Below are positions 1 to 7,569 of a DNA stretch of 51,249 nt, piece after piece. The position numbers were made by a program, and so were the translations under genes. Every line of letters begins with the position of its first letter. The stretch's first letter is position 1. Location: NCBI RefSeq assembly GCF_002154575.1, contig NZ_MUBA01000043.1:1-51249 (forward strand), written 5' to 3'. A model generated the notes under the pieces. It did no database searches. It saw only the letters and a list, made by a program, of their open reading frames with translations, and had not been told where the DNA came from. The stretch comes from Streptomyces bobili. Its GTDB lineage: Bacteria; Actinomycetota; Actinomycetes; Streptomycetales; Streptomycetaceae.

Positions 1-19
1 GTCGGGTCGGGTCGGGTCG
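1..19. repeat. Short 5-bp tandem repeat (GTCGG)
   Basis: The window opens with almost four copies of GTCGG in tandem. The array may extend to the left of the window. No function is suggested. Confidence 0.6.
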
Positions 20-148
20 AACGGACGTGTGTCACACATGGTTTCGTCGCGGGACGGGAAACTCCGGCACGTGACCTGGTCCGCCGGGTCCCTGCCGTCG
101 TCCCTGTCGCCGCCTCCGTCGGCGTCTGCGTCCGAGAGGAAGAGCACC

Positions 149-940
149 GTGAGTCAAGTGAACCTGGCCATCGCCGTGTTGGCAGCCGTCGGCGTCGTGT
201 ACGCCGTGCTCGGCGTGCTGTGGTGGATCCGGGATCGGGCCGACCGGGCCGTCGTCGCGCGGGTGGACGGGGCGCACGTCGACCCGTACCACGCGGTTGC
301 CACGATCGACGGTTCCCAGGGCGCGGACCGGGCCGCCGCCGCCGAACTGCTGCTGATCGATCTGATCCGGATCGAGGAGGACGGACAGGTGGCCGTCACC
401 GACCAAGGCGCGGACACCGCCCGGACGCCGGAGCATCCGGTCCCGGCCGCCGTGCTGGCCACGCTGCGCGGGCACGCCGGGCCGTGGCCGCTGAACTGGC
501 TGTACGTGGACGCCGAGCACTGCCGGCGGCGCGATCCCTTCCTGCGGGCCGAGGACGCCAGGTGGCCGCGCTGGTCCGGGCACGCCGAGGACCGCCTCCA
601 GATAGCCGCGATTCTGGTCGCCGTGCTGCTCGCAGGGTGGCTCGCCGCCCAACTGATGTACGCGACCGGGGCGTTCTCCGCGAATGCTGCGGAGATTCTG
701 GTGGGTGTGATCGCGGGCCTGCTGACGTGGGGGGTATTCGCGCTGGTTCTGCACGTGGTGGTGATGATCGTCTGGCCGGAGCGACGGGACCGGTTCGCGG
801 AGTACTGCCGAGGCCTTCTGCCGCACCCGGCCGAGGCCGCCCTCGACGCGGCGCGGCGCGAGCGGCTCGGCCGGGCCATGGCCTACCGCCGTCCGTCGGA
901 GCCGGACAGGTGGCCGCTGGACACCCCGGGCGCGTTCTGA
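149..940 (+). CDS. TIGR04222-like membrane protein
   Basis: A 263-aa integral membrane protein. The GTG start at 149 is chosen because GAGGAAG lies just upstream and the first residues then form a hydrophobic N-terminal segment (about residues 4-27). Longer in-frame starts would add a low-complexity leader. A cytoplasmic or extracellular middle portion contains DPYHAVATIDG and an Ala/Leu-rich helix (AAAAELLLIDLIRI) followed by a TPEHPV segment. This order resembles the TIGR04222 family of actinobacterial membrane proteins. Two more hydrophobic segments follow (near residues 150-175 and 180-210), then a charged, Arg-rich tail. Function is unknown for this family. The name is a pattern-based guess; the reality of the gene is more certain than the family. 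Confidence 0.7.
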   Translation: MSQVNLAIAVLAAVGVVYAVLGVLWWIRDRADRAVVARVDGAHVDPYHAVATIDGSQGADRAAAAELLLIDLIRIEEDGQVAVTDQGADTARTPEHPVPAAVLATLRGHAGPWPLNWLYVDAEHCRRRDPFLRAEDARWPRWSGHAEDRLQIAAILVAVLLAGWLAAQLMYATGAFSANAAEILVGVIAGLLTWGVFALVLHVVVMIVWPERRDRFAEYCRGLLPHPAEAALDAARRERLGRAMAYRRPSEPDRWPLDTPGAF

Positions 941-1129
941 CGCGGATGCCGACCAGCCGGTATGGATAGGCATTCGGGGAGACGAGGCCGTCATGTCCGT
1001 CCCCTGGCTGTGGTGGTCAGTGGCGATCCGCACCGCCCGCCGCCAGGTCACCGACCTGGTCGGCGCCAAGAACCCGCGCCAAACAAAGGACACCGCAACG
1101 GCGACGACAGCAACCGGCCGCACCCCCTC

Positions 1130-1654
1130 GCAGCAGGCCGAGGCGGTCGGCGATGTCCTTGATCTCGGCGCGGCGCTGCGCGCCGGTCCTGCCCGCGCCG
1201 GAGGGCTGGTGGCTGGTGTCCTGTTCGTGCTGGAACAGGACCACAAGGCCCTCGCCGCCCTTCTCGACGCGGGCGGCACCCTACGGTTGCGCATGTCCTC
1301 GTCCCACAAGGACAGGGCGCGGTGCCGGCGTTCGTCTCGGCCGGCGCCGTCCAGGAGCCACAGGCCGGTGGCGAAGTTCTCCAGCGCGCCGCGCAGCAGG
1401 GTCCAGGGGCTGGTGGGGTCGACCTCACCAGCCACCGTAAGACGGCGCAGGGCATCGGCGTGGGCCAGGCCGGCCGCGTAGGAGTTATGGACCAGGTGCG
1501 CGATGGCGTAGGGACCCAGCGGGGCATCGTCGGCGGCCAGGCTGCTGGCCGGGTGCGGGGCGGGCAGCTGCCGGTAGGCGCCCTCCCCGCGGGCCTGCTC
1601 GATCGTGTGGAGGAGGGGCCGGAGGTAGACGCCGTTGAAGGCCTGCGTGCTCAT
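1130..1654 (-). pseudogene. Frameshifted hypothetical protein
   Basis: From an ATG at 1654 the minus strand encodes a convincing Streptomyces-type sequence (MSTQAFNGVYLRPLLHTIEQ, later WTLLRGALENFATGLWLLDG and LWDEDMRNR). Around 1250-1290 the good coding frame is lost. It resumes in another frame as QHEQDTSHQPSGAGRTGAQ and RRAEIKDIADRLGL before coding character disappears. At least one frameshift and loss of the 3' end are therefore seen. No domain was recognised. The alternative is that sequencing indels produced the break. Confidence 0.55.
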
Positions 1655-1774
1655 GTCCGCCCACGGTAGAACGCGGGTCCGGGCAGCAGGTAGCCATTTC
1701 CTATCCCGCGGGCCGACAGTGGCGCGCCAGCACTGCGGCGCTCTCACGCAGGACCTGCGCCACCGGTCGGCGAA

Positions 1775-2085
1775 CGCCTGGTTTCGGCGCTGGAGGACAA
1801 GGACCACAGCGCTTTGGCACCAATCTCGTTCCGGGTGTGGGCCGACAAGCGCGCGACCACAGCTCTGGAGCCACTCCTCGATCATCCGGATGACGGCGGT
1901 GACGACCTCTCTCCTGCCGAGTGCGCGTCGATTCTGGTCCGGCTGGAGGCGATCACCGACCAGTGGGCGCGGGAGGGCTGCGACCAGTTCCTCCAGCAAC
2001 ACATCGAGGACGCCCGCCAGCTGGCGGGCGTCCTGCAACTCTGCATCGAGAAGGACGTCCCGCTGGCTTTCCAACCCAGGCATGG
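1775..2085 (+). pseudogene. Hypothetical protein fragment cut by a transposase remnant
   Basis: An open stretch reads ERLVSALEDKDHSALAPISF, then RVWADKRATTALEPLLDH, and further on AITDQWAREGCDQFLQQHIE and QLAGVLQLCIEKDVPLAFQ. It has typical high-GC codon use and no convincing start. Its 3' end merges, with a frame change, into a transposase C-terminus at about 2083. I read it as the middle or end of a helical hypothetical protein truncated by an insertion. No family was recognised. Confidence 0.45.
2007..2034. repeat. 28-bp perfect palindrome
   Basis: AGGACGCCCGCCAG is followed directly by its exact reverse complement, giving a 28-bp perfect palindrome with no loop. It lies inside the coding fragment at 1775-2085. 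It may be a protein-binding site, a junction product, or chance in GC-rich coding sequence. Confidence 0.6.
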
Positions 2086-2682
2086 GACCGGGTCCACCCC
2101 CGACTCACTCACCGTTCCTCATGGCTCAGACAGGGTGAACTCCCCTCGACGGATGGCACGTTGGTCCGCTTGGAGGTCGAGCACCTGTCCAAGGAACGGG
2201 TCGCTCCGTCGGTGTGGTTATGGTCATCGAAGACCGGCGCCACCCTCGATGATGTGGACCGCTTCTGGCAGGCGTTCCTCCGCCGCTTCGATCTGGAGCA
2301 CACCTTTCGCTTCGCGAAGCAGACCCTCGGCTGGACCACCCCGAAACTCCGCACCCCGGAGGCGGCGGACCGCTGGACCTGGCTCCTGATCGTCGCTCAC
2401 ACTCAACTCCTGCTCGCCCGGCCCCTCGCCGTGGACCTCCACCGGCCCTGGGAGAAACCCGCCACCTCCGATCGACTCACCCCGGCCCGGGTCCGCCGAG
2501 GTTTTCGGAACAGCCGCGCCCACCTCGCCTGCCCGACCCGTGTTCCCAAACCCCGAGGTGCCGGCCCCGGACGGCCACCCGGCGCCAAGAACAAACACCG
2601 GGCACCCCGCTACGACGTCGGCAAGACCGTCAAACGCCCCGAGACTCTCAAGGCCATCGGCAAGCCTGGAAGATCCTGGTAG
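2083..2682 (+). pseudogene. C-terminal remnant of an NF041680/IS4-like transposase
   Basis: Only the last 200 or so residues of a transposase are present. Recognisable stretches are WDRVHPRLTHRSSWL, VDRFWQAFLRRFDLEHTFRF, AKQTLGWTTPKLRTPEAADR, and the terminal GRPPGAKNKHRAPRYDVGKT. The RRFDLEHTFRFAKQTLGW block carries the conserved Glu of DDE-type transposases. The N-terminal two thirds, including the first catalytic Asp residues, are absent, so the element is inactive. No terminal inverted repeat was found. The tail marks an old insertion into the adjacent hypothetical gene. Confidence 0.75.
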
Positions 2683-2995
2683 ATAAAGAACAAGCTTAGG
2701 GCCTGTCAGGGCCGATCACTTGCGGCTACAGCAAGCGCGGCCGTCTACCTCAGCACCGTGATCACGGCAGCCTTACCAACTGGTTAAACATTTGATCGAT
2801 TGGACAAGTTTCAGCATTCAATTACGTCGTTCCATGTAACTACCACGCTCCTCAAGGCGCAGTATGCTGCTTGAAAGGACATGACGATATCTCCGAACTC
2901 GGTTCACTCGACGGCCAGTCGGCCGGATCATGGCGGTTCCTCATCCACTAAGAACCGCCAACAGGGATTTGACTACCTTGCTTGACACTCGAAAA
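2683..2995. other. Relatively AT-rich intergenic stretch
   Basis: No gene is supported here. Base composition is noticeably more AT-rich than the surroundings. TTGACT (2969) and TTGACA (2982) could be -35-like elements for the gene at 3040, but no good -10 partner is visible. Confidence 0.5.
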
Positions 2996-3021
2996 AATGG
3001 ATTCGACTCATCGAATCCATT
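2996..3021. promoter_or_regulatory. Perfect inverted repeat ahead of secreted-protein gene (possible operator)
   Basis: AATGGATTCGA, a 4-nt spacer CTCA, then TCGAATCCATT form a perfect 11-bp inverted repeat. It ends about 10 bp before the GAGGAA ribosome-binding site of the gene starting at 3040. Its position between possible -35 elements and the start codon suits an operator or a 5'-UTR hairpin. The arms are AT-rich for this genome, so chance pairing is less likely. Confidence 0.5.
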
Positions 3022-3039
3022 GACCCACGAGGAACACTC

Positions 3040-3513
3040 ATGAATATCCTCGCCCACTCGAATCTGCGTCGTAGTCGGATGGTAACTGCAGCTATGGCGA
3101 CCACAATGGGAGCCGCACTCTGCCTCGCTGCTCCTGGTGCGACATCGGCGCACGCAACGCCCAAGGCCAGTCACGCCGCGGTCACTCAGGTGAATTGTGC
3201 ACCGACTCCGCCATGGGTGTCGACCTACACATTCGCCAACCACTTGAAGGTGGAAGGCGGCTGCTTCACCGAGAATGGTCGGGTCTACGTCACCGTGAAA
3301 CACAACAACGGCACTGTGTATTTCAAGAGATGGGTAACGGCTAGGGATCACCCCTTCCTCGCCGGAGGGTGGATCAACGTCGACACGCTCCTCCGTGGCC
3401 CCTGCACTGGCACCCCGAAGAACGGATATGCACGGGCGTACGATTCGACTACGGAGAAGTGGTCACCCAGATTCCCCGTATCGATCTGCATTCTCTTTGA
3501 CGACAATGGCTGA
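3040..3513 (+). CDS. Small secreted protein, function unknown
   Basis: A 157-aa protein with an ATG start and GAGGAA ribosome-binding site seven bases upstream. Residues 1 to about 40 form a Sec signal peptide: basic N-terminus, hydrophobic TAAMATTMGAALCLAAPGA core, and AHA-like cleavage site. The mature part of about 115 residues has four cysteines, enough for two disulfides. It is rich in aromatic and beta-branched residues (TYTFANHLKVEGGCF, RVYVTVKHNNGTVYFKRW), suggesting a small beta-sandwich. No family was recognised. Codon use is less GC-biased than in neighbouring genes, which may point to recent acquisition. The hairpin just upstream may control it. Confidence 0.75.
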   Translation: MNILAHSNLRRSRMVTAAMATTMGAALCLAAPGATSAHATPKASHAAVTQVNCAPTPPWVSTYTFANHLKVEGGCFTENGRVYVTVKHNNGTVYFKRWVTARDHPFLAGGWINVDTLLRGPCTGTPKNGYARAYDSTTEKWSPRFPVSICILFDDNG

Positions 3514-4199
3514 CCTGGCGCCGAACAACAATCAGGCACATGATCGGCCGGATAAGTCTTAGCTGGGGGACCAGGGCCGGGGCCGGTCAGGCCACCGATC
3601 CCACCACCGATTTCTGCGCCGTCGCAGTACTGGTAGCTGTCGTCTTGTGGGACTTGAGCGATGTTCCCGCCGACGATGTTGGCGCAGCTGGCCCGCCGCG
3701 CCGTTTGGCACTGGCCGCGTGTGTCCTTCCCCTCTACACGAGGCCCAAATGAGCGGGCGACCCTCGAACGCGAGGCCTTCCTGCAGCACGTCCGCGAGCT
3801 GGTCCGACAGGAGACCAAGCGGCGCCTGGAGATCGCCCCAGGAACAGCACCCGCACAGCCCGCACGCGCTCAACCCGGTCTCACCGGCTGCAAAGTGGCT
3901 ACACCTCACGCACCTGAAGGTCGCTTCCGGGGTCGCGGGCACCATGCATCCCCTGACCGCGAGCAGCACCGGCCGCCCCGCCGCTAGCTCGGCCCTGCCC
4001 CGCGTACGCCGACCGAATCGTGAAGCGTTCACCCGCCCAGTACTCGCACGCGTGATGTAGGGGAAAGTACGCGACATGTAGAAGCCTGACGTATGTGGTC
4101 AATCGTGCCCTGCGGGTCAGCCCGGCTCCGTAGGATCGCCGGGCATGGCCGGGACAGCTGCCGGCTACTGCCAGGCGGGACTGGGGACGGGGAGGCAAC
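3514..4199. other. Intergenic region with no convincing gene
   Basis: Several overlapping ORFs exist but none has a consistent coding signature. One short plus-strand stretch near 3760-3850 (ERATLEREAFLQHVRELV) could be a fragment of a helical protein. I do not call it a gene. Confidence 0.4.
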
Positions 4200-4709
4200 G
4201 TGTCCGCGGACGACATCGAGCGCGCGCTGCAGAAGCGGCGTGGCGCGGAGAATGCCGCGCAGCAGGCCGAGGAGCGGCGGCGGGCCGAACTGTTCGCCGC
4301 AGGTGCCGAGGCCGCGCGCGGGTTCATTGACCTGATGCGCCGGCACGGAGTGCAGTCCGAGACGGTCTACGAGTACGAGCAGGTCAAGCGCCGCAAGAAC
4401 CGGTTCGCCAAGTGGGAGACCGTCGACGACTACACACCCCTCGCCCAGGGCTGGGTCGTCGATTACTACATCACCGAATACGGGGACCCCGCGTCCATAG
4501 AGTTCCTCCAAGTCGACGGCAGTATCCGAAGGTGCGACAGGCGCAGCCCGTACAGGATCGGGCTACCAGTTGAAGGACTGCTACCGCATCCACCGCACAC
4601 AGCGTTGGGCACAGCACACACCCTCTGCGTCAAACCGGGATACGAGCCAGGCACTCCGACCGTGACGGTCGAGAAGTACGCCGAAGCCGCCCAGTGGTAC
4701 CTGGGTTAG
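4200..4709 (+). CDS. Hypothetical protein with N-terminal coiled coil
   Basis: A 169-aa protein starting at GTG, preceded by GGGGAGG at a suitable distance. Residues 1-50 are strongly helical and charged (ALQKRRGAENAAQQAEERRR), a likely coiled coil. The middle (YEYEQVKRRKNRFAKWETVD, then GWVVDYYITEYG) looks like a small alpha/beta domain. After about residue 110 the sequence becomes Pro/His-rich and less convincing, so a late frameshift is possible. No family was recognised. Confidence 0.6.
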   Translation: MSADDIERALQKRRGAENAAQQAEERRRAELFAAGAEAARGFIDLMRRHGVQSETVYEYEQVKRRKNRFAKWETVDDYTPLAQGWVVDYYITEYGDPASIEFLQVDGSIRRCDRRSPYRIGLPVEGLLPHPPHTALGTAHTLCVKPGYEPGTPTVTVEKYAEAAQWYLG

Positions 4710-4940
4710 AGGCCGTGAGACCAGGAGGACAGCGACCCGCGCTGGGTCCGCCTCCTTGGCGCGGGCCGGGACGCCGTCGAGCGTCGCCGAGGCACCCAGG
4801 CCCGCACAACGACGGCCGGCCCAGAACCTTCCCGACCACCTCACGACGCCCACCTCTGAGGAACTGGCCCGGCTGTGCCGCGCCCGCCACCGTGCCTACG
4901 GCCTGATCTGCGCCCGCATGTCCGATCACAGCCAGCGCGA

Positions 4941-5332
4941 GTTGCGATCCTCGGCCGCCCCAGAGGGCGACCGCCAGCTTGGCGGTCCGCTCCAGGCGAG
5001 GCCGCGGTTGCGATCCTCCGTCACCCCGGAGGGCGACCGCCAGGTCGACGGTGGCCGGGTCGTAGCCCATGTCGGGCAGGTTGCGATCCTCGATCACCCT
5101 AGAGGGCGACCGCCACCCGAAGGGCGACCGCCAGCACAGCCGTCACCTGGTGCTCGGCGACGCGGATGGCGTTGCGATCCTCAATAACCCCGGAAGGCGA
5201 CCGCCAGGGCCACGCCGGTGGAGATAAGCGTGGGCGAGCTGCAGTTGCGATCCTCGGTCACCCCGGCCGGCGACCGCCAGGGCTGGTTCGTTTCGTCGTA
5301 CAGGCCGGTGCAGGCGTTGCGATCCTCGGTCA
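4941..5332 (-). CRISPR. Short degenerate CRISPR array without cas genes
   Basis: Five full 37-bp repeats lie at 4941, 5007, 5080, 5171 and 5244. A sixth, truncated repeat at 5316-5332 keeps only the first 17 bases. All begin GTTGCGATCCTC, and the full ones end GGCGACCGCCA plus G or C; the centre varies around the consensus GTCACCCCGGAG. Spacers are 29, 36, 36, 36 and 35 bp. An extra copy of the last 14 bases of the repeat sits at 5121-5134, four bases after a full repeat, marking a rearrangement. Read on the minus strand, repeats end in GGATCGCAAC, like the 3' ends of many type I/III repeats, so minus-strand transcription is inferred. No cas gene lies in the window. Confidence 0.8.
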
Positions 5333-5577
5333 AATTCCCGGCCTGCTCATGCTGTCAGTTGTCCACACCGGACGCGGCCGATCCGCGAACCCTCGCCTGT
5401 GCCCTGGGCCACGGTCGCCCGCGCACATCAAGGGGCAGAGCTATGGGCCAAGAACCCCCGCTGCGAACGCCGCCGCCCGCCGCGACTGTCCCGGACCGCC
5501 CTCAACGGTCTGATCGCCGGCGCCACCACGGCCCTCGGCGCCACGGCTCCTGGCAATCCCTCGTGCTTGATCCGGAT

Positions 5578-6069
5578 TCATGCGCCTTCCGGCGGGAAGG
5601 ATCCTGCCCCGTCGGCCCGGATCAGGCCGCGGTAGAGGCCCGTATTCGTGGCACCGACCGCGTCGTAGTTCACCGTCACGGTGAACGGAATTTGATAGGC
5701 TTCGAGTGCCTGGTCGTAGAGTTGCGGATTGTCGAAGCGCACACCGATTTTGACACTGACCGTCGGGTCGAGTATCAGGATATTCTTCATCAGATAGGCT
5801 TCGATGATGTACTGTTGAGCTTCTGAATACTTCCAGTTCATAATCAGTTGAATTTCGGCCAATGGCTCCCCGAAAACGCTCGACTCCCGGTAGAACACCT
5901 GCTTCATCTCGACTTCGTGCCAAGGTGAGTAGGTCTCCACTACCGTGCCTTCCATGCCACGGGGAATCGCGTACGCCATGCCGAGGCTGCGTTCGTCCAC
6001 AGTGATCGGCACATCGCCATTGTCGAAGATGTCATGCGCCGCCTTGATGATGTCTGCTACCTCACCCAC
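5578..6069 (-). CDS. Unrecognised 163-aa beta-rich protein
   Basis: GTG start at 6069 with AAGGAG seven bases upstream. There is no signal peptide. The sequence is acidic and rich in beta strands: IPRGMEGTVVETYSPWHEVE, then LAEIQLIMNWKYSEAQQYII, then a final strand pattern IPFTVTVNYDAVGATNTG. Alternating polar and hydrophobic residues suggest a compact beta-sandwich. It lies downstream of, and in the same direction as, the minus arm of the large-protein locus. A 540-bp gap separates it from that arm, so it probably has its own promoter. I do not recognise the family. Confidence 0.7.
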   Translation of the reverse strand: MGEVADIIKAAHDIFDNGDVPITVDERSLGMAYAIPRGMEGTVVETYSPWHEVEMKQVFYRESSVFGEPLAEIQLIMNWKYSEAQQYIIEAYLMKNILILDPTVSVKIGVRFDNPQLYDQALEAYQIPFTVTVNYDAVGATNTGLYRGLIRADGAGSFPPEGA

Positions 6070-6608
6070 GGTCTACTCCTTCTCACCTTCTCGGTCGCGC
6101 CAAGATGCCGGTCACGCCGAGGGGTTGTTCCGACAGCCCGATGGGCTGCTGAGTCGCGGGGGTCGATGGCCCAGAATGTCTATGGGTGATCATCAGGATT
6201 CTCGTGTGCGATAGCCGGATTGGCCGATTCTCCCATTGCTGGACACGGAATCCATGCAGGTGCGGAAGTCCGGCACCCTGCGTTCTCTGCCAGTGCGGGT
6301 CGCGAAGTCTGCACTGATATGACCTCTACCATCATAAGCAGCGTCAGCCGCACCGCGCGAGCCGCGCTCAAGTCCCGGGCGCGGACTGGACTCTGGCGTC
6401 GTCCGGCTGCGTCAGCTTGCTTCGGTGGCCGCTCGGTCATGTCCTGGATACGCCGAGCGGTGGCCGCCGTGGTGCGTGGCGGTGGGCGGCTCGAAGGCCG
6501 CGAGGTCCGTACCGCTGCTCCGGTGTCTGGTGACGCCGGTCCGCCGACGCCCCGGAAGGCAAGGACGGCACGGCCGGCGGTCGCGTTCGGGGAACAATGC
6601 TGCGGATC
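6070..6608. other. Intergenic region, no gene seen
   Basis: The ORFs here lack coding signature. The region should hold the promoter of the 163-aa gene and the end of the minus-arm transcript. No strong hairpin was identified by eye. Confidence 0.4.
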
Positions 6609-7562
6609 TTACGGCGAGTTGACCGCGAACGGCGAGAACCCGACGGTCAGGCGTATGTCGGGATCAGGACCGAGGGTCAGAGAGAGGATCCCGTGGTGAC
6701 CGTGCTCGTGCGTGGTGCACCCAGAGGTCAGGGCAGCGTACTGACTCAGATCCAGACGTGAGCGTGCGGCGAAGGCGAGGAGTCGGTCGCGGGCTGCTCG
6801 GTCAGGACCCAGCCAACTGACGGCCGGACCGCAGATCGTCAGGGTACTGGGAGTCAGTGTGACGTTGGCGTTCACCCCGTAGAAGTCCTCGCCCAGAGAC
6901 CGGCTGAGGAGATCACCGAGCGCTGCGGACAGAGCGTCCGCACGGGCGCGCAGGTGCACGGGGGCGAGGCCTCGTATGTCCGACATGGTGAGCCGACCGA
7001 CCCGGTAGTACCTTTCGGGGTGACTTGAGGCCGCGTCAAGGCCCACGAGACGTAGTCTGCCCTCCGGCAAGGGGAACGGCAGGATGCCGAGACGCGCGGT
7101 GATCTCCCGCTCGACCCGGATCGCCGCCCCCCTCGGTACCTCCACGTAGAGCTTGAAGCGGTCGCCTGCGTCGTCGTGCCGCCCGCTCAGCCATGCCCCC
7201 CACACCAGCGCGTGCTGTCGGTGGGCGCGAAGGAGAAGCGCCGTCAGGCCCTCGTCGGGCGACGGAATCCCCAGTGAGCGCAAGCGGCGCAGTCCTGCGG
7301 CGAGGCGGTCGGCAGGTGCCTGTTCCGGGGAGACGAACTCGGTCGTGTACCGCGTCGTCCAGGGGGCGGACGTGGTCACGCTGAGCTCGACGGGGAACCC
7401 CAGGGGCGTGAGGCGGCTCGCGCACCAGCGGTCCGCTCGGGTGCTGCGGGTGACCGGTGCAAGGAGCCTCGGTAGCCAGTCCCGGGCCCCGGGGCGCAGC
7501 AGGGGAAGGGACCGGCTCACCTCGGGCGGAAGCGCGGCACACAGGGCCGTGTCGGAGGGCAT
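6609..7562 (-). CDS. 317-aa protein, possibly ABBA-type aromatic prenyltransferase
   Basis: The ATG at 7562 lies seven bases after the stop of the upstream gene, with no ribosome-binding site of its own, so translational coupling is likely. Several short blocks recall DMATS/ABBA prenyltransferases in order: LTPLGFPVELS (residues 51-61; family pattern DGxPxEfS with a catalytic-type Glu), RYTTEF (71-76), RFKLYVEVP (135-143; family K-x-Y-x-x-P), RYYRVGRL (184-191) and a C-terminal HHGILSLTLGPDPDIRLTV. The length also suits the bacterial families. The similarity is by eye only and weak; an unrelated alpha/beta-barrel protein is possible. It is the last gene of the minus arm. Confidence 0.5.
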   Translation of the reverse strand: MPSDTALCAALPPEVSRSLPLLRPGARDWLPRLLAPVTRSTRADRWCASRLTPLGFPVELSVTTSAPWTTRYTTEFVSPEQAPADRLAAGLRRLRSLGIPSPDEGLTALLLRAHRQHALVWGAWLSGRHDDAGDRFKLYVEVPRGAAIRVEREITARLGILPFPLPEGRLRLVGLDAASSHPERYYRVGRLTMSDIRGLAPVHLRARADALSAALGDLLSRSLGEDFYGVNANVTLTPSTLTICGPAVSWLGPDRAARDRLLAFAARSRLDLSQYAALTSGCTTHEHGHHGILSLTLGPDPDIRLTVGFSPFAVNSP

Positions 7563-7569
7563 CGGCGCG

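Noticed and set aside
32..2083. 683-aa minus-strand open frame
   Set aside because: It joins the reverse strand of two real plus-strand regions with one true minus-strand fragment (1130-1654). Only that fragment has coding character.
5120..5134. Independent sixth full CRISPR repeat
   Set aside because: Only the last 14 bases of the repeat are present, four bases after a complete copy, so it is counted as a rearrangement scar.
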